A stretch of DNA of 37,371 nucleotides from Microcaldota archaeon (GTDB lineage Archaea > Micrarchaeota > Micrarchaeia > Anstonellales > Bilamarchaeaceae): positions 1 through 37,371 of the forward strand of contig DYTL01000001.1 of NCBI GenBank assembly GCA_020726005.1. The letters are read 5' to 3'. This document shows positions 16,758-23,964 of the stretch, one piece after another. The notes under the pieces are model-generated. The model did no database searches, had not been told where the DNA came from, and saw only the letters and a list, made by a program, of their open reading frames with translations. Within the stretch, counting starts at the first letter, position 1, and every line of letters begins with the position of its first letter. A program made the translations under genes and the position numbers.

Positions 16758-17384
16758 ATGCAATTTTTAAAAACAAAAGAAAGTAAAGTTTCATTTTCAA
16801 ATAATATTCTAAGAGTACGTGGAAACTCAGCGGTTCTTTTTATTCACGAAAACGAAAAAATAGAGAAGAAAATTGTTTTGGACGTTGAAGCAGTAATTCA
16901 AATTTTTTCAATATATTCAAAAAATGCAGAAATAAAAAATTCGTTCGTAGTTCCTGAAAACTGCAAACTCAATATTGTGGATATTTTTTACGGAAATACC
17001 AACGTAGAAAACATCATACCTCTTGAAAATCAGGGTTGCTCGCTTAATTTAATTGCAAAGGGGGTCGCAAAAGAAAACGAAACTGCTAATTATATTGTTC
17101 TTGCTTCAATTGGAAAAAATGGAGTAAACGCAAATATAGATATAAAGGAGCATGCATACATTTTAGGAAAAAATGCCTGCATCAGTTTTCTGCCCGGCTT
17201 GGAAATAATAAATAATAATGTTAGTGCAAAGCATGCTTCAACAATAAGCCAATTGGATGAAGAACAGATATTCTATCTTATGACTCGCGGATTTTCAGAA
17301 AAACAGGCAAAAAAAGAATTAATTTTCGGTTTTTTCGCGCGCGAATCGGAATTTATTAGGAATATTTTTGAATATAAAATTTAG
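16758..17384 (+). CDS. sufD: SufD-like Fe-S assembly protein (short)
   Basis: The 208-residue protein is a SufB/SufD paralogue. Its C-terminal half has SAKHASTISQLDEEQIFYLM and TRGFSEKQAKKELIFGFF, matching the HxAxxxxxDEEQxFYLxxRG block of SufD; His159 corresponds to the histidine thought to contribute to cluster assembly. Bacterial SufD is about twice this length, so this is a reduced version keeping a short beta-helix core. It begins two bases after sufB and is surely co-transcribed and probably translationally coupled. Heterodimer formation with SufB is inferred from the family. Confidence 0.88.
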   Translation: MQFLKTKESKVSFSNNILRVRGNSAVLFIHENEKIEKKIVLDVEAVIQIFSIYSKNAEIKNSFVVPENCKLNIVDIFYGNTNVENIIPLENQGCSLNLIAKGVAKENETANYIVLASIGKNGVNANIDIKEHAYILGKNACISFLPGLEIINNNVSAKHASTISQLDEEQIFYLMTRGFSEKQAKKELIFGFFARESEFIRNIFEYKI

Positions 17385-17548
17385 GTTATTTTTTCACTTG
17401 TTAGATATATTCAAACAATAATTTCTGTGCGAACAATTTGGAAACATTACTAATTTAGGTAATAATTTGCAATCTTCATCTTCTCAATGCGACTTATTAT
17501 CTAATAATTTAGTAAATACTTCTACGAATAATTTTTAAATTAATATAA

Positions 17549-17619
17549 TGCGATCGCCGGGATTCGAACCCGGGTCCCAAGCTTGGAAGGCTTGCATCCT
17601 ACCACTAGACTACAATCGC
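17549..17619 (-). tRNA. tRNA-Gly (anticodon UCC)
   Basis: The minus strand folds into a full cloverleaf. The acceptor stem GCGATTG pairs with CGATCGC (one G-U pair), the anticodon stem CAAGC pairs with GCTTG around loop CTTCCAA, and the T-arm is CCGGG-TTCGAAT-CCCGG. The anticodon UCC reads GGA/GGG glycine codons. The discriminator base is A, and no CCA is encoded, as is common in archaea. There is no intron and the variable loop is short. It lies between sufD and the ACT regulator gene. Confidence 0.97.
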
Positions 17620-17654
17620 GCAAATATTTGTTGTAAGATAAGAAATTTATAAAT

Positions 17655-18155
17655 TTATTCAAAACTAATCCTAAATATTTTCTTATTTTGTTTCAGTTTT
17701 TCAATAATGCTTCCGGATAAAGCGTTTTCCAGTACAATAGTAAGTTTTGGATTTGGATAAATATCCGGATCATCGGCAACAATCTGTCTTATGTTTATCC
17801 CTGCACCGGAAATTAATTCTGTAATATTTTTTATTATTCCTTTTTCGTGTGGTTCTGCTTCTATTTCTAAAACTTCAAATCCTAATTTTCTTGCTGATCT
17901 GGCAATAAAAGCAGTTGGTCTTAATGTAGAGAATATTTCATAAAGTTCATTATTTTTTGCAATTTGCTTTGCGGTTTCGATTACTACTCTTCTATCTATT
18001 TTCAGCGCTTTTGCTATCTTTGTAGGCGTGAGTTCTATTTCTGCGCAATAAATATTTCCTTTTTTATTCACGCTCAAACCATATTTAAGTATTGTTTCCA
18101 CAACAATTTTGCGTGCAGGAAAATTAGCGAACTCATTTTCAATTTTTGCATACAT
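17655..18155 (-). CDS. HTH-ACT domain regulator of amino acid metabolism
   Basis: The 166-residue protein has two parts. Residues 1-80 look like a winged-helix DNA-binding domain (LTPTKIAKALKIDRRVVIET as recognition region). Residues about 92-166 form an ACT domain (beta-alpha-beta: FEVLEIEAEPHEKGIIKNIT, then GINIRQIVADDP), the small-molecule sensing module that usually binds amino acids. This matches archaeal proteins listed as predicted ACT-domain regulators of amino acid metabolism. The ligand and target genes are unknown; no biosynthetic operon adjoins it. No clear ribosome binding site precedes the ATG, so it may be leaderless. It is transcribed toward tRNA-Gly. Confidence 0.82.
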   Translation of the reverse strand: MYAKIENEFANFPARKIVVETILKYGLSVNKKGNIYCAEIELTPTKIAKALKIDRRVVIETAKQIAKNNELYEIFSTLRPTAFIARSARKLGFEVLEIEAEPHEKGIIKNITELISGAGINIRQIVADDPDIYPNPKLTIVLENALSGSIIEKLKQNKKIFRISFE

Positions 18156-18351
18156 ATTTTGTTTTCATAGATAATGTATAAAAACATGCACTAAATTTTT
18201 GGATTTATTTATATAGCAATTTTCTTAGTCATATCACAAATACAACACTATTTGTTATATTTTTAACATGAAGTTTAAATATTTAGTTTAACAAATAAAC
18301 TTTGAATTCAATTAGAGAATATAATAGATAATTAAAAATGAGGTGCGATAT

Positions 18352-18546
18352 ATGACATTAACATTAGTTCACGCATTAGTATCAAAAAACGGAGATAATG
18401 TAATCCCTAACGATAAAAACCAATCTTCAGTACAAAGCTCAAAAACGGGTAAGATCCCATATCTTCAATTATTGCATCTGCAGATCCAAACAGAGTGTAT
18501 AATGGGAGTTACTTCTCGAAATCAAAAGTTTAACTCTTACAAATGA
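18352..18546 (+). CDS. Small hypothetical protein, possibly frameshifted
   Basis: GAGGTGCGAT stands just before the ATG at 18352, one of the best ribosome binding sites in the window, and the upstream region has TATA-like stretches (around 18272-18285). The frame gives 64 residues starting MTLTLVHALVSKNGDNVIPN. After about residue 33 (SSKTG) the composition becomes less protein-like. In the frame one base over, a stretch reading DPISSIIASADPNRVYNGSY runs to its own stop near 18533 and looks better. A one-base indel near 18450 would join the two into a protein of about 60 residues. I do not recognise the family. Confidence 0.4.
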   Translation: MTLTLVHALVSKNGDNVIPNDKNQSSVQSSKTGKIPYLQLLHLQIQTECIMGVTSRNQKFNSYK

Positions 18547-18738
18547 TTACATATACTCGTTTTCTTATAATGTTTTTTTTGAGCATCAATCTTTGTATCA
18601 TTACCATAAGGAGTAATTTTTTCTCATAGATTTCTTCAACTTCGTCCCAAGTAATAACTTTCCACTGTTAATTCCTTTAATTTCTCTTGCCATAAATTAG
18701 TATAATCTGTCCCACAGCCATTTCTTAAGATAAGTTCT
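18537..18738 (-). pseudogene. Decayed coding remnant in three frames
   Basis: On the minus strand three consecutive peptide stretches lie in three different frames: RNGCGTDYTNLWQEKLKELT, then VITWDEVEEIYEK, then ITPYGNDTKIDAQKKHYKKT ending at a TAA at 18537. Each continues where the previous one stops making sense, and the second shift falls in a run of A's. This looks like a former gene disrupted by two indels. I do not recognise the family. It overlaps the 3' end of the small gene on the other strand. Confidence 0.35.
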
Positions 18739-18855
18739 TAGACGCTAATTATAAACTAATCTTTTTTTGTTTAGAAATAATGCGATTTTGCTCTTTCTGG
18801 CAAGTAACGGCAAATTTTAATTTTGCCAGTAAATGCCGGAACTTAAGCGCGCGAA
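18739..18855. other. Intergenic region upstream of top6B
   Basis: Together with the two weak entries before it, this completes the roughly 750-bp gap between the ACT regulator and top6B. It holds an inverted repeat, TGGCAAGTAACGGC...TTTTGCCAGTAAATGCC (about 18799-18837), and then the top6B promoter. No gene is seen. Confidence 0.3.
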
Positions 18856-18868
18856 CATTTAAATAATT
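18856..18868 (+). promoter_or_regulatory. TATA-like box of the top6BA operon
   Basis: CATTTAAATAATT is centred about 45 bp before the top6B ATG at 18908. Transcription would start near 18888, leaving a short leader that contains GGGATTTTA as ribosome binding site. Confidence 0.5.
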
Positions 18869-18907
18869 ACATTTCTTATTTAACTCAATGCGACCAAAGG
18901 GATTTTA

Positions 18908-20560
18908 ATGTTAGATGTTTTTGATAAATTTAGGGAATACTCAGTTGCCGAATTTTTTAAAAAAAACAGGCAAATGCTTGGATTTTCAGGGAAAATAAGG
19001 AGTTTAACTACTATTGTTCATGAATATGTAAGCAATTCGCTTGATGCATGCGAAGAATACGAAATACTTCCGGAAATAAAAATTGAGTTAAGGGAATTAG
19101 AAAACGGAAATATTGTTGTGAAAGTTCAAGATAACGGAATAGGAATTCCTGAAAAACTTATAGGAAAAGCGCTCGGGCAGATGCTCGCAGGAACGAAATT
19201 CACACGTTATGCGCAGCAACGAGGACAACAAGGAATTGGCGCATCCGGATGCACTATGTATGCGCTGCTAACTACAGGAAAACCAATTTACGTTGAATCA
19301 AGATATGATAAAACATTAGTAAAATGCAATTTAACAATAGATTTCAAATCCAACAGGCCAGTGTTAACTAATCTACAAAAACAACAGATTTTAGAGGGAC
19401 AATCGCAACAGCGATTGGATATTGTAAAAGAAAAAAATATTGATGGAACAGGAGTGCTTATAGAAGCCGAATTCGGAGACGTGAAATATGATGGCGGTGT
19501 TTATGGGATATATGAATATCTAAAAAGAACCGCGCTTGCGAATCCACATGCACAAATAACTTTAATAGAACCAAATGGAAACAGTGCGTTTTTCCCTAGA
19601 AGTGATAATAAAATACCTCCAAAACCAAAGGATATACTTCCACACCCATTAGGAATTACTGCGCATGATTTGATTGATTTTGCGAAACGCAGTGAAAATA
19701 ATAATATTTCATCATTTTTACAACAATCATTTTCAAGGATGAGTGCAAATAAAGTACAGGAGATAAAAACACTCACTCAAGAAATGAATTTTGGAAAAAA
19801 ACCAAAGGATTTGAACTGGGAGGAAGCAGATAAATTAGTAAAGATATTCAAACAAATGAAGTGGATCGCTCCAGCAGTGGATAGTATAATACCGATAGGA
19901 AAAGAACAAATAGAAAAAGCAATGAAGAATATACTTATACCTGAGTTTATAGCAATTGCGGAAAGAAATCCAAAGGTTTTTAGAGGTGGAATTCCGTTTT
20001 TGGTTGAAGTAGCTATCGCATACGGAGGAAATTCCGGAAAATCTAATGCTGAAGGAAAACGAAGCGGAGATATAATACGATTTGCAAATAAAGTGCCACT
20101 TCTATTTGATGCGGGAGCATGTGGACTTACAGAGGCAGTAAAGAATTTAGATTGGAAAAGATACGGAATAAAAAATTTTGATGAATGCGCAATAACAATT
20201 TTAATAAATTTTGTATCTGTGCACGTTCCTTATACAGGAGCAGGAAAACAATCCATAGCGCAGGATGAAGAAATTTTGGATGAAATAAGAAACGCGGTTC
20301 AGGAAACTGCACGTATAATGCAAAAGTATATAGGAAACGTAGTGCGCGAACGAGAGAAAGAAGGAAAAAAGAAAGCTGTTTTAAGATATATCGAACAATT
20401 ATCCAAGGACCTTTCCGAACTTTCAAACGGAAAAAATACTGATGAATTAACGAGAAAACTTATTGAAATAGTTGAAAAGAAATATAGTGGCGAAACAAAG
20501 GAAGAGAAAACTGAAATTACAAACAAAAAAGAGGGAATAGAAAAATCCATAGAAGAATAA
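18908..20560 (+). CDS. top6B: DNA topoisomerase VI subunit B
   Basis: Subunit B is the GHKL-type ATPase of the type IIB topoisomerase that passes one duplex through another. In the 550-residue product the N-box is EYVSNSLDA (Glu39, Asn43, Asp46), the next ATP motif is DNGIGIP (75-81), and the glycine-rich lid is RGQQGIGASG (105-114). A helix-two-turn-helix region follows, then the transducer domain with GAGKQSIA, whose Lys447 is the switch lysine that senses the gamma-phosphate. The acidic/lysine-rich C-terminal tail is variable. GGGATTTTA precedes the ATG. top6A begins 12 bp after its stop, so the two subunits are made together. Confidence 0.97.
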   Translation: MLDVFDKFREYSVAEFFKKNRQMLGFSGKIRSLTTIVHEYVSNSLDACEEYEILPEIKIELRELENGNIVVKVQDNGIGIPEKLIGKALGQMLAGTKFTRYAQQRGQQGIGASGCTMYALLTTGKPIYVESRYDKTLVKCNLTIDFKSNRPVLTNLQKQQILEGQSQQRLDIVKEKNIDGTGVLIEAEFGDVKYDGGVYGIYEYLKRTALANPHAQITLIEPNGNSAFFPRSDNKIPPKPKDILPHPLGITAHDLIDFAKRSENNNISSFLQQSFSRMSANKVQEIKTLTQEMNFGKKPKDLNWEEADKLVKIFKQMKWIAPAVDSIIPIGKEQIEKAMKNILIPEFIAIAERNPKVFRGGIPFLVEVAIAYGGNSGKSNAEGKRSGDIIRFANKVPLLFDAGACGLTEAVKNLDWKRYGIKNFDECAITILINFVSVHVPYTGAGKQSIAQDEEILDEIRNAVQETARIMQKYIGNVVREREKEGKKKAVLRYIEQLSKDLSELSNGKNTDELTRKLIEIVEKKYSGETKEEKTEITNKKEGIEKSIEE

Positions 20561-20572
20561 ACGGTGCTGTAC

Positions 20573-21718
20573 ATGAATCCAAAAAAAATTGAAGATCAAG
20601 AACAAAAAACACTTTTTGGATTAGGAGAAAAAGAAACACTTTTTAGATTGGAAGGATTTGGAAAAAAACTTATTGAAGAAGTTCAAAAAGGAGAAGAACC
20701 AAAATTCCAAATGCCACTTCGAAGTAGGAGTAATATATTATATGATGAAGGAATGAAGTTCTTGCGTATAGGAAATAAGAAAGAGGAAAGAAGATTTGTT
20801 AGCGTAGGACAGGCAAAGAAATTCATGCAAACCATTGCAATTGCAAATAAAGCAAAAAAATTTATCAGCGAAGATTTACATACTTCTATTAGAGGTCTTT
20901 ATTACCAACTCAAAGTCACGCTTGGAGAAGACATAGACGAAGAATTATTTTCCGAGCAGAGCGAATCCAATGAACTTATAGAAGATTTGGAAGTCGCGCT
21001 TTCAGTAAAACGAGAGGACTTTAATTTAACTACGGATAGAAAGGGGGTTGTTGCAGGTCCGCTTAAAATAATGGATACTTTTGCTGGAGAAGAAACAATA
21101 ATAGATGGAACGAAAATGGGAAGAAGTGGATGGATGATTCCGAGCGACGTAGATAATGGAATGGAGTTTATAGATGTAACTGCAAAATACGTACTTGTAA
21201 TTGAAAAAGACGCAATTTGGCAGCGATTAAATGAGGATAAATTCTGGAAAAAAGAAAATTGCATAATTATTACTCCAAAAGGACAAGCATCGCGAGGAAC
21301 GCGAAGATTGATAAGGAAACTTGCGGATAAAGGATTACCAATATATGCGTTTACAGATTGTGATGCGTGGGGTTGGTATATTTATTGGACTATTAAAACC
21401 GGAAGCATGAATCTTGCGTATTTAGGAAGGGATTTTGCAGTTCCAGAAATGAAATTTATTGGAGTAACTATGAAAGATATAAATAATTATGGTTTTTTAC
21501 AAAAACTTACTATAAATGCAAAAGAAGTTGATTTAAAGCGAGCAGAGGAAATGCTTAGTTATCCATGGATAAACGCACACAAACAATGGATAGAGGAACT
21601 TAAAATGGTTTTAAAAACCAAAAAGAAATTAGAACAAGATGCGCTTCAAGGACAAAAACTAACTTTTGTAGGTGAATATATTAAGAAAAAAATTGAAATA
21701 AATGATTTAATGCCGTAA
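20573..21718 (+). CDS. top6A: DNA topoisomerase VI subunit A
   Basis: Subunit A is the Spo11-related DNA-cleaving subunit. The winged-helix (CAP-like) domain contains SIRGLYYQLK with Tyr110-Tyr111; by analogy with Spo11 the second is the nucleophile that forms the 5'-phosphotyrosyl link. The Toprim domain has VLVIEKDAI (Glu211) and TDCDAWGWYIY (Asp262 and Asp264), which bind Mg2+. The family more often has DxDPxG at the latter site; the Ala in place of Pro is a small deviation. I chose ATG 20573 (381 residues) because GGTG lies six bases before it; a GTG at 20564 is also in frame. Length is normal. Confidence 0.97.
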   Translation: MNPKKIEDQEQKTLFGLGEKETLFRLEGFGKKLIEEVQKGEEPKFQMPLRSRSNILYDEGMKFLRIGNKKEERRFVSVGQAKKFMQTIAIANKAKKFISEDLHTSIRGLYYQLKVTLGEDIDEELFSEQSESNELIEDLEVALSVKREDFNLTTDRKGVVAGPLKIMDTFAGEETIIDGTKMGRSGWMIPSDVDNGMEFIDVTAKYVLVIEKDAIWQRLNEDKFWKKENCIIITPKGQASRGTRRLIRKLADKGLPIYAFTDCDAWGWYIYWTIKTGSMNLAYLGRDFAVPEMKFIGVTMKDINNYGFLQKLTINAKEVDLKRAEEMLSYPWINAHKQWIEELKMVLKTKKKLEQDALQGQKLTFVGEYIKKKIEINDLMP

Positions 21719-21815
21719 TGTAAAAATATTCTTAAAGAAATTTTTTAACCGGATTTAAAGTAAAAGGAGCAGAAATATAATATTGGAAAATTATTTAATC
21801 TTCTAATGGTTCAGA

Positions 21816-21910
21816 CGCAGAGAAAGAGATTTGAACTCTTAAGCCCATGAGGGCATATGCTAACTGGAAATTTTCCAGGCATACGCGTTACCAGGTTCCG
21901 CCATCTCTGC
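21816..21910 (-). tRNA. tRNA-Ser (anticodon GGA) with an 11-nt intron
   Basis: The minus strand forms a class II cloverleaf: acceptor GCAGAGA/TCTCTGC, D-stem GCG/CGC, anticodon stem TATGC/GCATA, a long variable arm with GCCC/GGGC, and T-arm AAGAG-TTCAAAT-CTCTT. The discriminator is G, as in archaeal serine tRNAs. The anticodon loop region has 18 nt instead of 7. Removing 11 nt at the canonical 37/38 position (21862-21872) leaves CTGGAAA with anticodon GGA. The precursor can pair C32-T33-G34-G35 with intron CCAG, leaving three-base bulges AAA and TTA at the two cut sites, a minimal bulge-helix-bulge. No CCA is encoded. Confidence 0.93.
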
Positions 21911-21988
21911 ATGAATATTACAATATCCTGAACCAAATAAATAAAGCGTTCGTTGTACTCTTTTATAATATCAGAGAGATAATTATTG

Positions 21989-22891
21989 TTAAATATATAT
22001 TAGATCACTATTTTTTAAATTCTGTAGATGAATTCGTTCGGTTTTTACTACAATACCGTTATTCATTTTTTTTATTTCATCGCAGGAAAAAAGGCTTGTA
22101 CCCATACCGATGAATTTATTTTCTTTTGAATAAATTGCAATTGTTTCTCCTTTTGCAAAATTTTCAAATTTACTTATTCCTGGAATTGCAAGTTGCACAC
22201 CATTCAAAAGTGAAACAACAGTAGAATTTTTCACGAATATTTTTTTGTAATTTTTTAAATATTCTTCAACAGGAAGTAATATATTGCGTAATGCATTTTC
22301 ATCATTTTTGGATTTCCATAACCATACTGCATCAGAAAAATCCTGCATTTTTATTGCTTTTTTTTCCAAAATGTCGCCCACTGCAATACGTCGTAGTTCT
22401 TCCATTCTTGCGCCTTCAACAAGTTTACCTAGATCGTCGCAGAGCGTTCTTATATAAGTGCCTGCTTGTGTTTTTGTTTCGAAAAGCACGAATTTTCCAT
22501 TCTGTTCAAGAAATTTTATATAATGAATAAATCGCTTGCGTGGAATTTTGCGAACTGCACTAATTTTAGGAGGAATCTGGATTATTTTTCCCTCAAATTT
22601 TTTGAAAAGCGAGAGCACTTTTTCAATTGACTGTTCGGTTTTGAATTTAATTATGCAAACATACGTTTTATCTTTTGCTACGATATAATCTAAAAGTTTA
22701 GTTGCACGACCCAATGCAATTGGAAGAACACCGCTTACATTTGGATCCAAAGTTCCAGCATGCCCGGTTTTTTTCGCGCCAATGATTTTCTTTACCAATG
22801 AAGTTATCTCATGACTAGATAATTTTGGTGGTTTATCTATTATAATTACAGAAGAATCAAGAAGTTCTTTAATAGTTTGCACCTGAACCAC
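21989..22891 (-). CDS. cbf5: tRNA/rRNA pseudouridine synthase Cbf5
   Basis: Cbf5 is the catalytic subunit of archaeal H/ACA ribonucleoproteins, isomerising uridine to pseudouridine in rRNA and at tRNA position 55. In this 300-residue protein the opening motif is IIIDKPPKLSSHE (about 16-28) and the catalytic motif is GHAGTLDPNVSGVLPIALG with Asp49 as nucleophile. AGTYIRTLCDDLG and ARMEELRRIAVG are further TruB/Cbf5 blocks. A C-terminal PUA domain (about 215-295) has the typical VSLLNGVQLAIPGI and IAIYSKENKFIGMG strands. The start is a GTG with no ATG nearby. The eL14-cmk side of the spc cluster is its usual archaeal context. Confidence 0.95.
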   Translation of the reverse strand: MVQVQTIKELLDSSVIIIDKPPKLSSHEITSLVKKIIGAKKTGHAGTLDPNVSGVLPIALGRATKLLDYIVAKDKTYVCIIKFKTEQSIEKVLSLFKKFEGKIIQIPPKISAVRKIPRKRFIHYIKFLEQNGKFVLFETKTQAGTYIRTLCDDLGKLVEGARMEELRRIAVGDILEKKAIKMQDFSDAVWLWKSKNDENALRNILLPVEEYLKNYKKIFVKNSTVVSLLNGVQLAIPGISKFENFAKGETIAIYSKENKFIGMGTSLFSCDEIKKMNNGIVVKTERIHLQNLKNSDLIYI

Positions 22892-22920
22892 ACAAAAATA
22901 AAGAGTACTATAAATAAAAA

Positions 22921-23094
22921 TTATTCGGTTCGTGAAGTTGGTTCAATATGAAGAATAGAGCATTTACTTTCCTTACCGTTTTTACTTTTTACCATTACAA
23001 AGTTATTATCAATAATATTTGTTATGATAACTTCTTCACCTGCGTCCGCACCTTTTTTCTTTATGCATATTCTTCCTATTTTTATTGCACTCAT
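22921..23094 (-). CDS. rpl14e: Large ribosomal subunit protein eL14 (short)
   Basis: The 57-residue product begins MSAIKIGRICIKKKGADAGE, matching the archaeal eL14 N-terminus (xAIExGRVCxKxxGREAG), followed by the KOW-type barrel ending CSILHIEPTS. Archaeal eL14 is usually about 75-95 residues with a basic loop and C-terminal helix; here the protein stops right after the barrel. GGTGATATTA before the ATG sets the start and overlaps the cmk stop codon, so the genes are coupled. The order cmk-eL14-cbf5 is the standard archaeal one, which supports the call despite the short length. Confidence 0.88.
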   Translation of the reverse strand: MSAIKIGRICIKKKGADAGEEVIITNIIDNNFVMVKSKNGKESKCSILHIEPTSRTE

Positions 23095-23099
23095 TAATA

Positions 23100-23615
23100 T
23101 CACCGTTTTTTTATTTCGACTATTTTTGCGATAATCTCTGTTATTTCTTTCGGAGAAAATTTGGCAGAGTTGAACAAAACATCAAAAATATTAGTGTCAA
23201 ATATATCTACATTATAAAGTTTAAGGTAGCGCTTACGATTTTGATTCTCGCGCTTTTTTAGCATATTCTTCGCTTCATGAATTGAGATATTATCACGTTT
23301 TGCAACTCTTTTTGCTCTTACCTCAATAGATGCAAACAACCAGACACGCAAATCCGCATTTACCATCCAGGGGGATAACCAAGTTGTAATTACGCAATTA
23401 CCTTTTTTCGCCTCGTTTTTTAAATACTCATCAAATTTTAAATCAATATTTTTGTTTTTCTCGGCTTTTTTTTGGAATTCTATAAGGGAAATTTTTTCTT
23501 TTTTTGCGAGCTCTTTGAATGAAGGAGAAATTACTGAATATCCGAGTTTTTGTGCTAATATTTTACCTAAGGTAGTTTTACCGCTTCCTCCAAAGCCCGC
23601 AATAGTAATTATCAT
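23100..23615 (-). CDS. cmk: Cytidylate kinase (archaeal type)
   Basis: This P-loop kinase phosphorylates CMP/dCMP to the diphosphates. The 171-residue protein starts MIITIAGFGGSGKTT, with the nucleotide-binding loop at residues 7-15. Its compact size is that of archaeal cytidylate kinases, which lack the large insert of the bacterial enzyme. Other features are TTWLSPWMVNADLRVWLFAS (CORE strand before the lid), AKRVAKRDN, and the lid segment KRENQNRKRYLKLYNVDI, similar to the RExsexxRYxxxYgiDi pattern of the family. It sits between eL34 and eL14, its normal place in archaeal spc clusters. Confidence 0.94.
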   Translation of the reverse strand: MIITIAGFGGSGKTTLGKILAQKLGYSVISPSFKELAKKEKISLIEFQKKAEKNKNIDLKFDEYLKNEAKKGNCVITTWLSPWMVNADLRVWLFASIEVRAKRVAKRDNISIHEAKNMLKKRENQNRKRYLKLYNVDIFDTNIFDVLFNSAKFSPKEITEIIAKIVEIKKR

Positions 23616-23631
23616 TTTTATTCCATTAACT

Positions 23632-23946
23632 TTATTTTTTCATTATTTGTTCTACATAATTTTTATATACAAAGTCAACATTATCTATGTTTTTTGCTCT
23701 TTCTCTTATACGCAATGCGTCTTTTATCACGCGTGCACAGCAAATGTGACACAAATGTCCACCAAATTTTCTTGAAACAGATTTTTCGGTTTTAGAACCA
23801 AAATTTATTCCAGCAAGTTGTTTTTTACAAACCGCGCACGAAACTTTTAGCTTTGCTTTTCTTCGTACAAAAATGAATTTTGTTCCTTTAGAAGTTTTTC
23901 TTGGAAGTTTTTTGTATTTAGTTGAACGATTTTTCGGTATTGGCAT
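23632..23946 (-). CDS. rpl34e: Large ribosomal subunit protein eL34
   Basis: The 104-residue basic protein has the eL34 N-terminus with RSTKYKKLPRKTSKG-type basic residues and a zinc ribbon formed by Cys37-x2-Cys40 (CAVC) and Cys66-x2-Cys69 (CHIC). ARVIKDALRIRERAKN in the C-terminal helix matches the family. GAGGTGTTAAA precedes the ATG. It is bracketed by the DUF106 gene and cmk, as in many archaea. Confidence 0.94.
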   Translation of the reverse strand: MPIPKNRSTKYKKLPRKTSKGTKFIFVRRKAKLKVSCAVCKKQLAGINFGSKTEKSVSRKFGGHLCHICCARVIKDALRIRERAKNIDNVDFVYKNYVEQIMKK

Positions 23947-23964
23947 TTTAACACCTCATTATTT

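Noticed and set aside
13383..17384. Functional link between the beta-propeller lipoprotein and the sufBD genes
   Set aside because: One product is secreted and the others are cytoplasmic; adjacency with 34 bp spacing is the only argument, so I do not claim a joint system.
21816..21910. tRNA-Leu instead of tRNA-Ser
   Set aside because: The long variable arm fits both, but no contiguous 11-nt excision yields a leucine anticodon, and the discriminator base is G, as in serine tRNAs.
23452..23775. Plus-strand open frames opposite cmk and eL34
   Set aside because: They span the boundary of two well-identified genes and are hydrophobic translations of the complementary strand.
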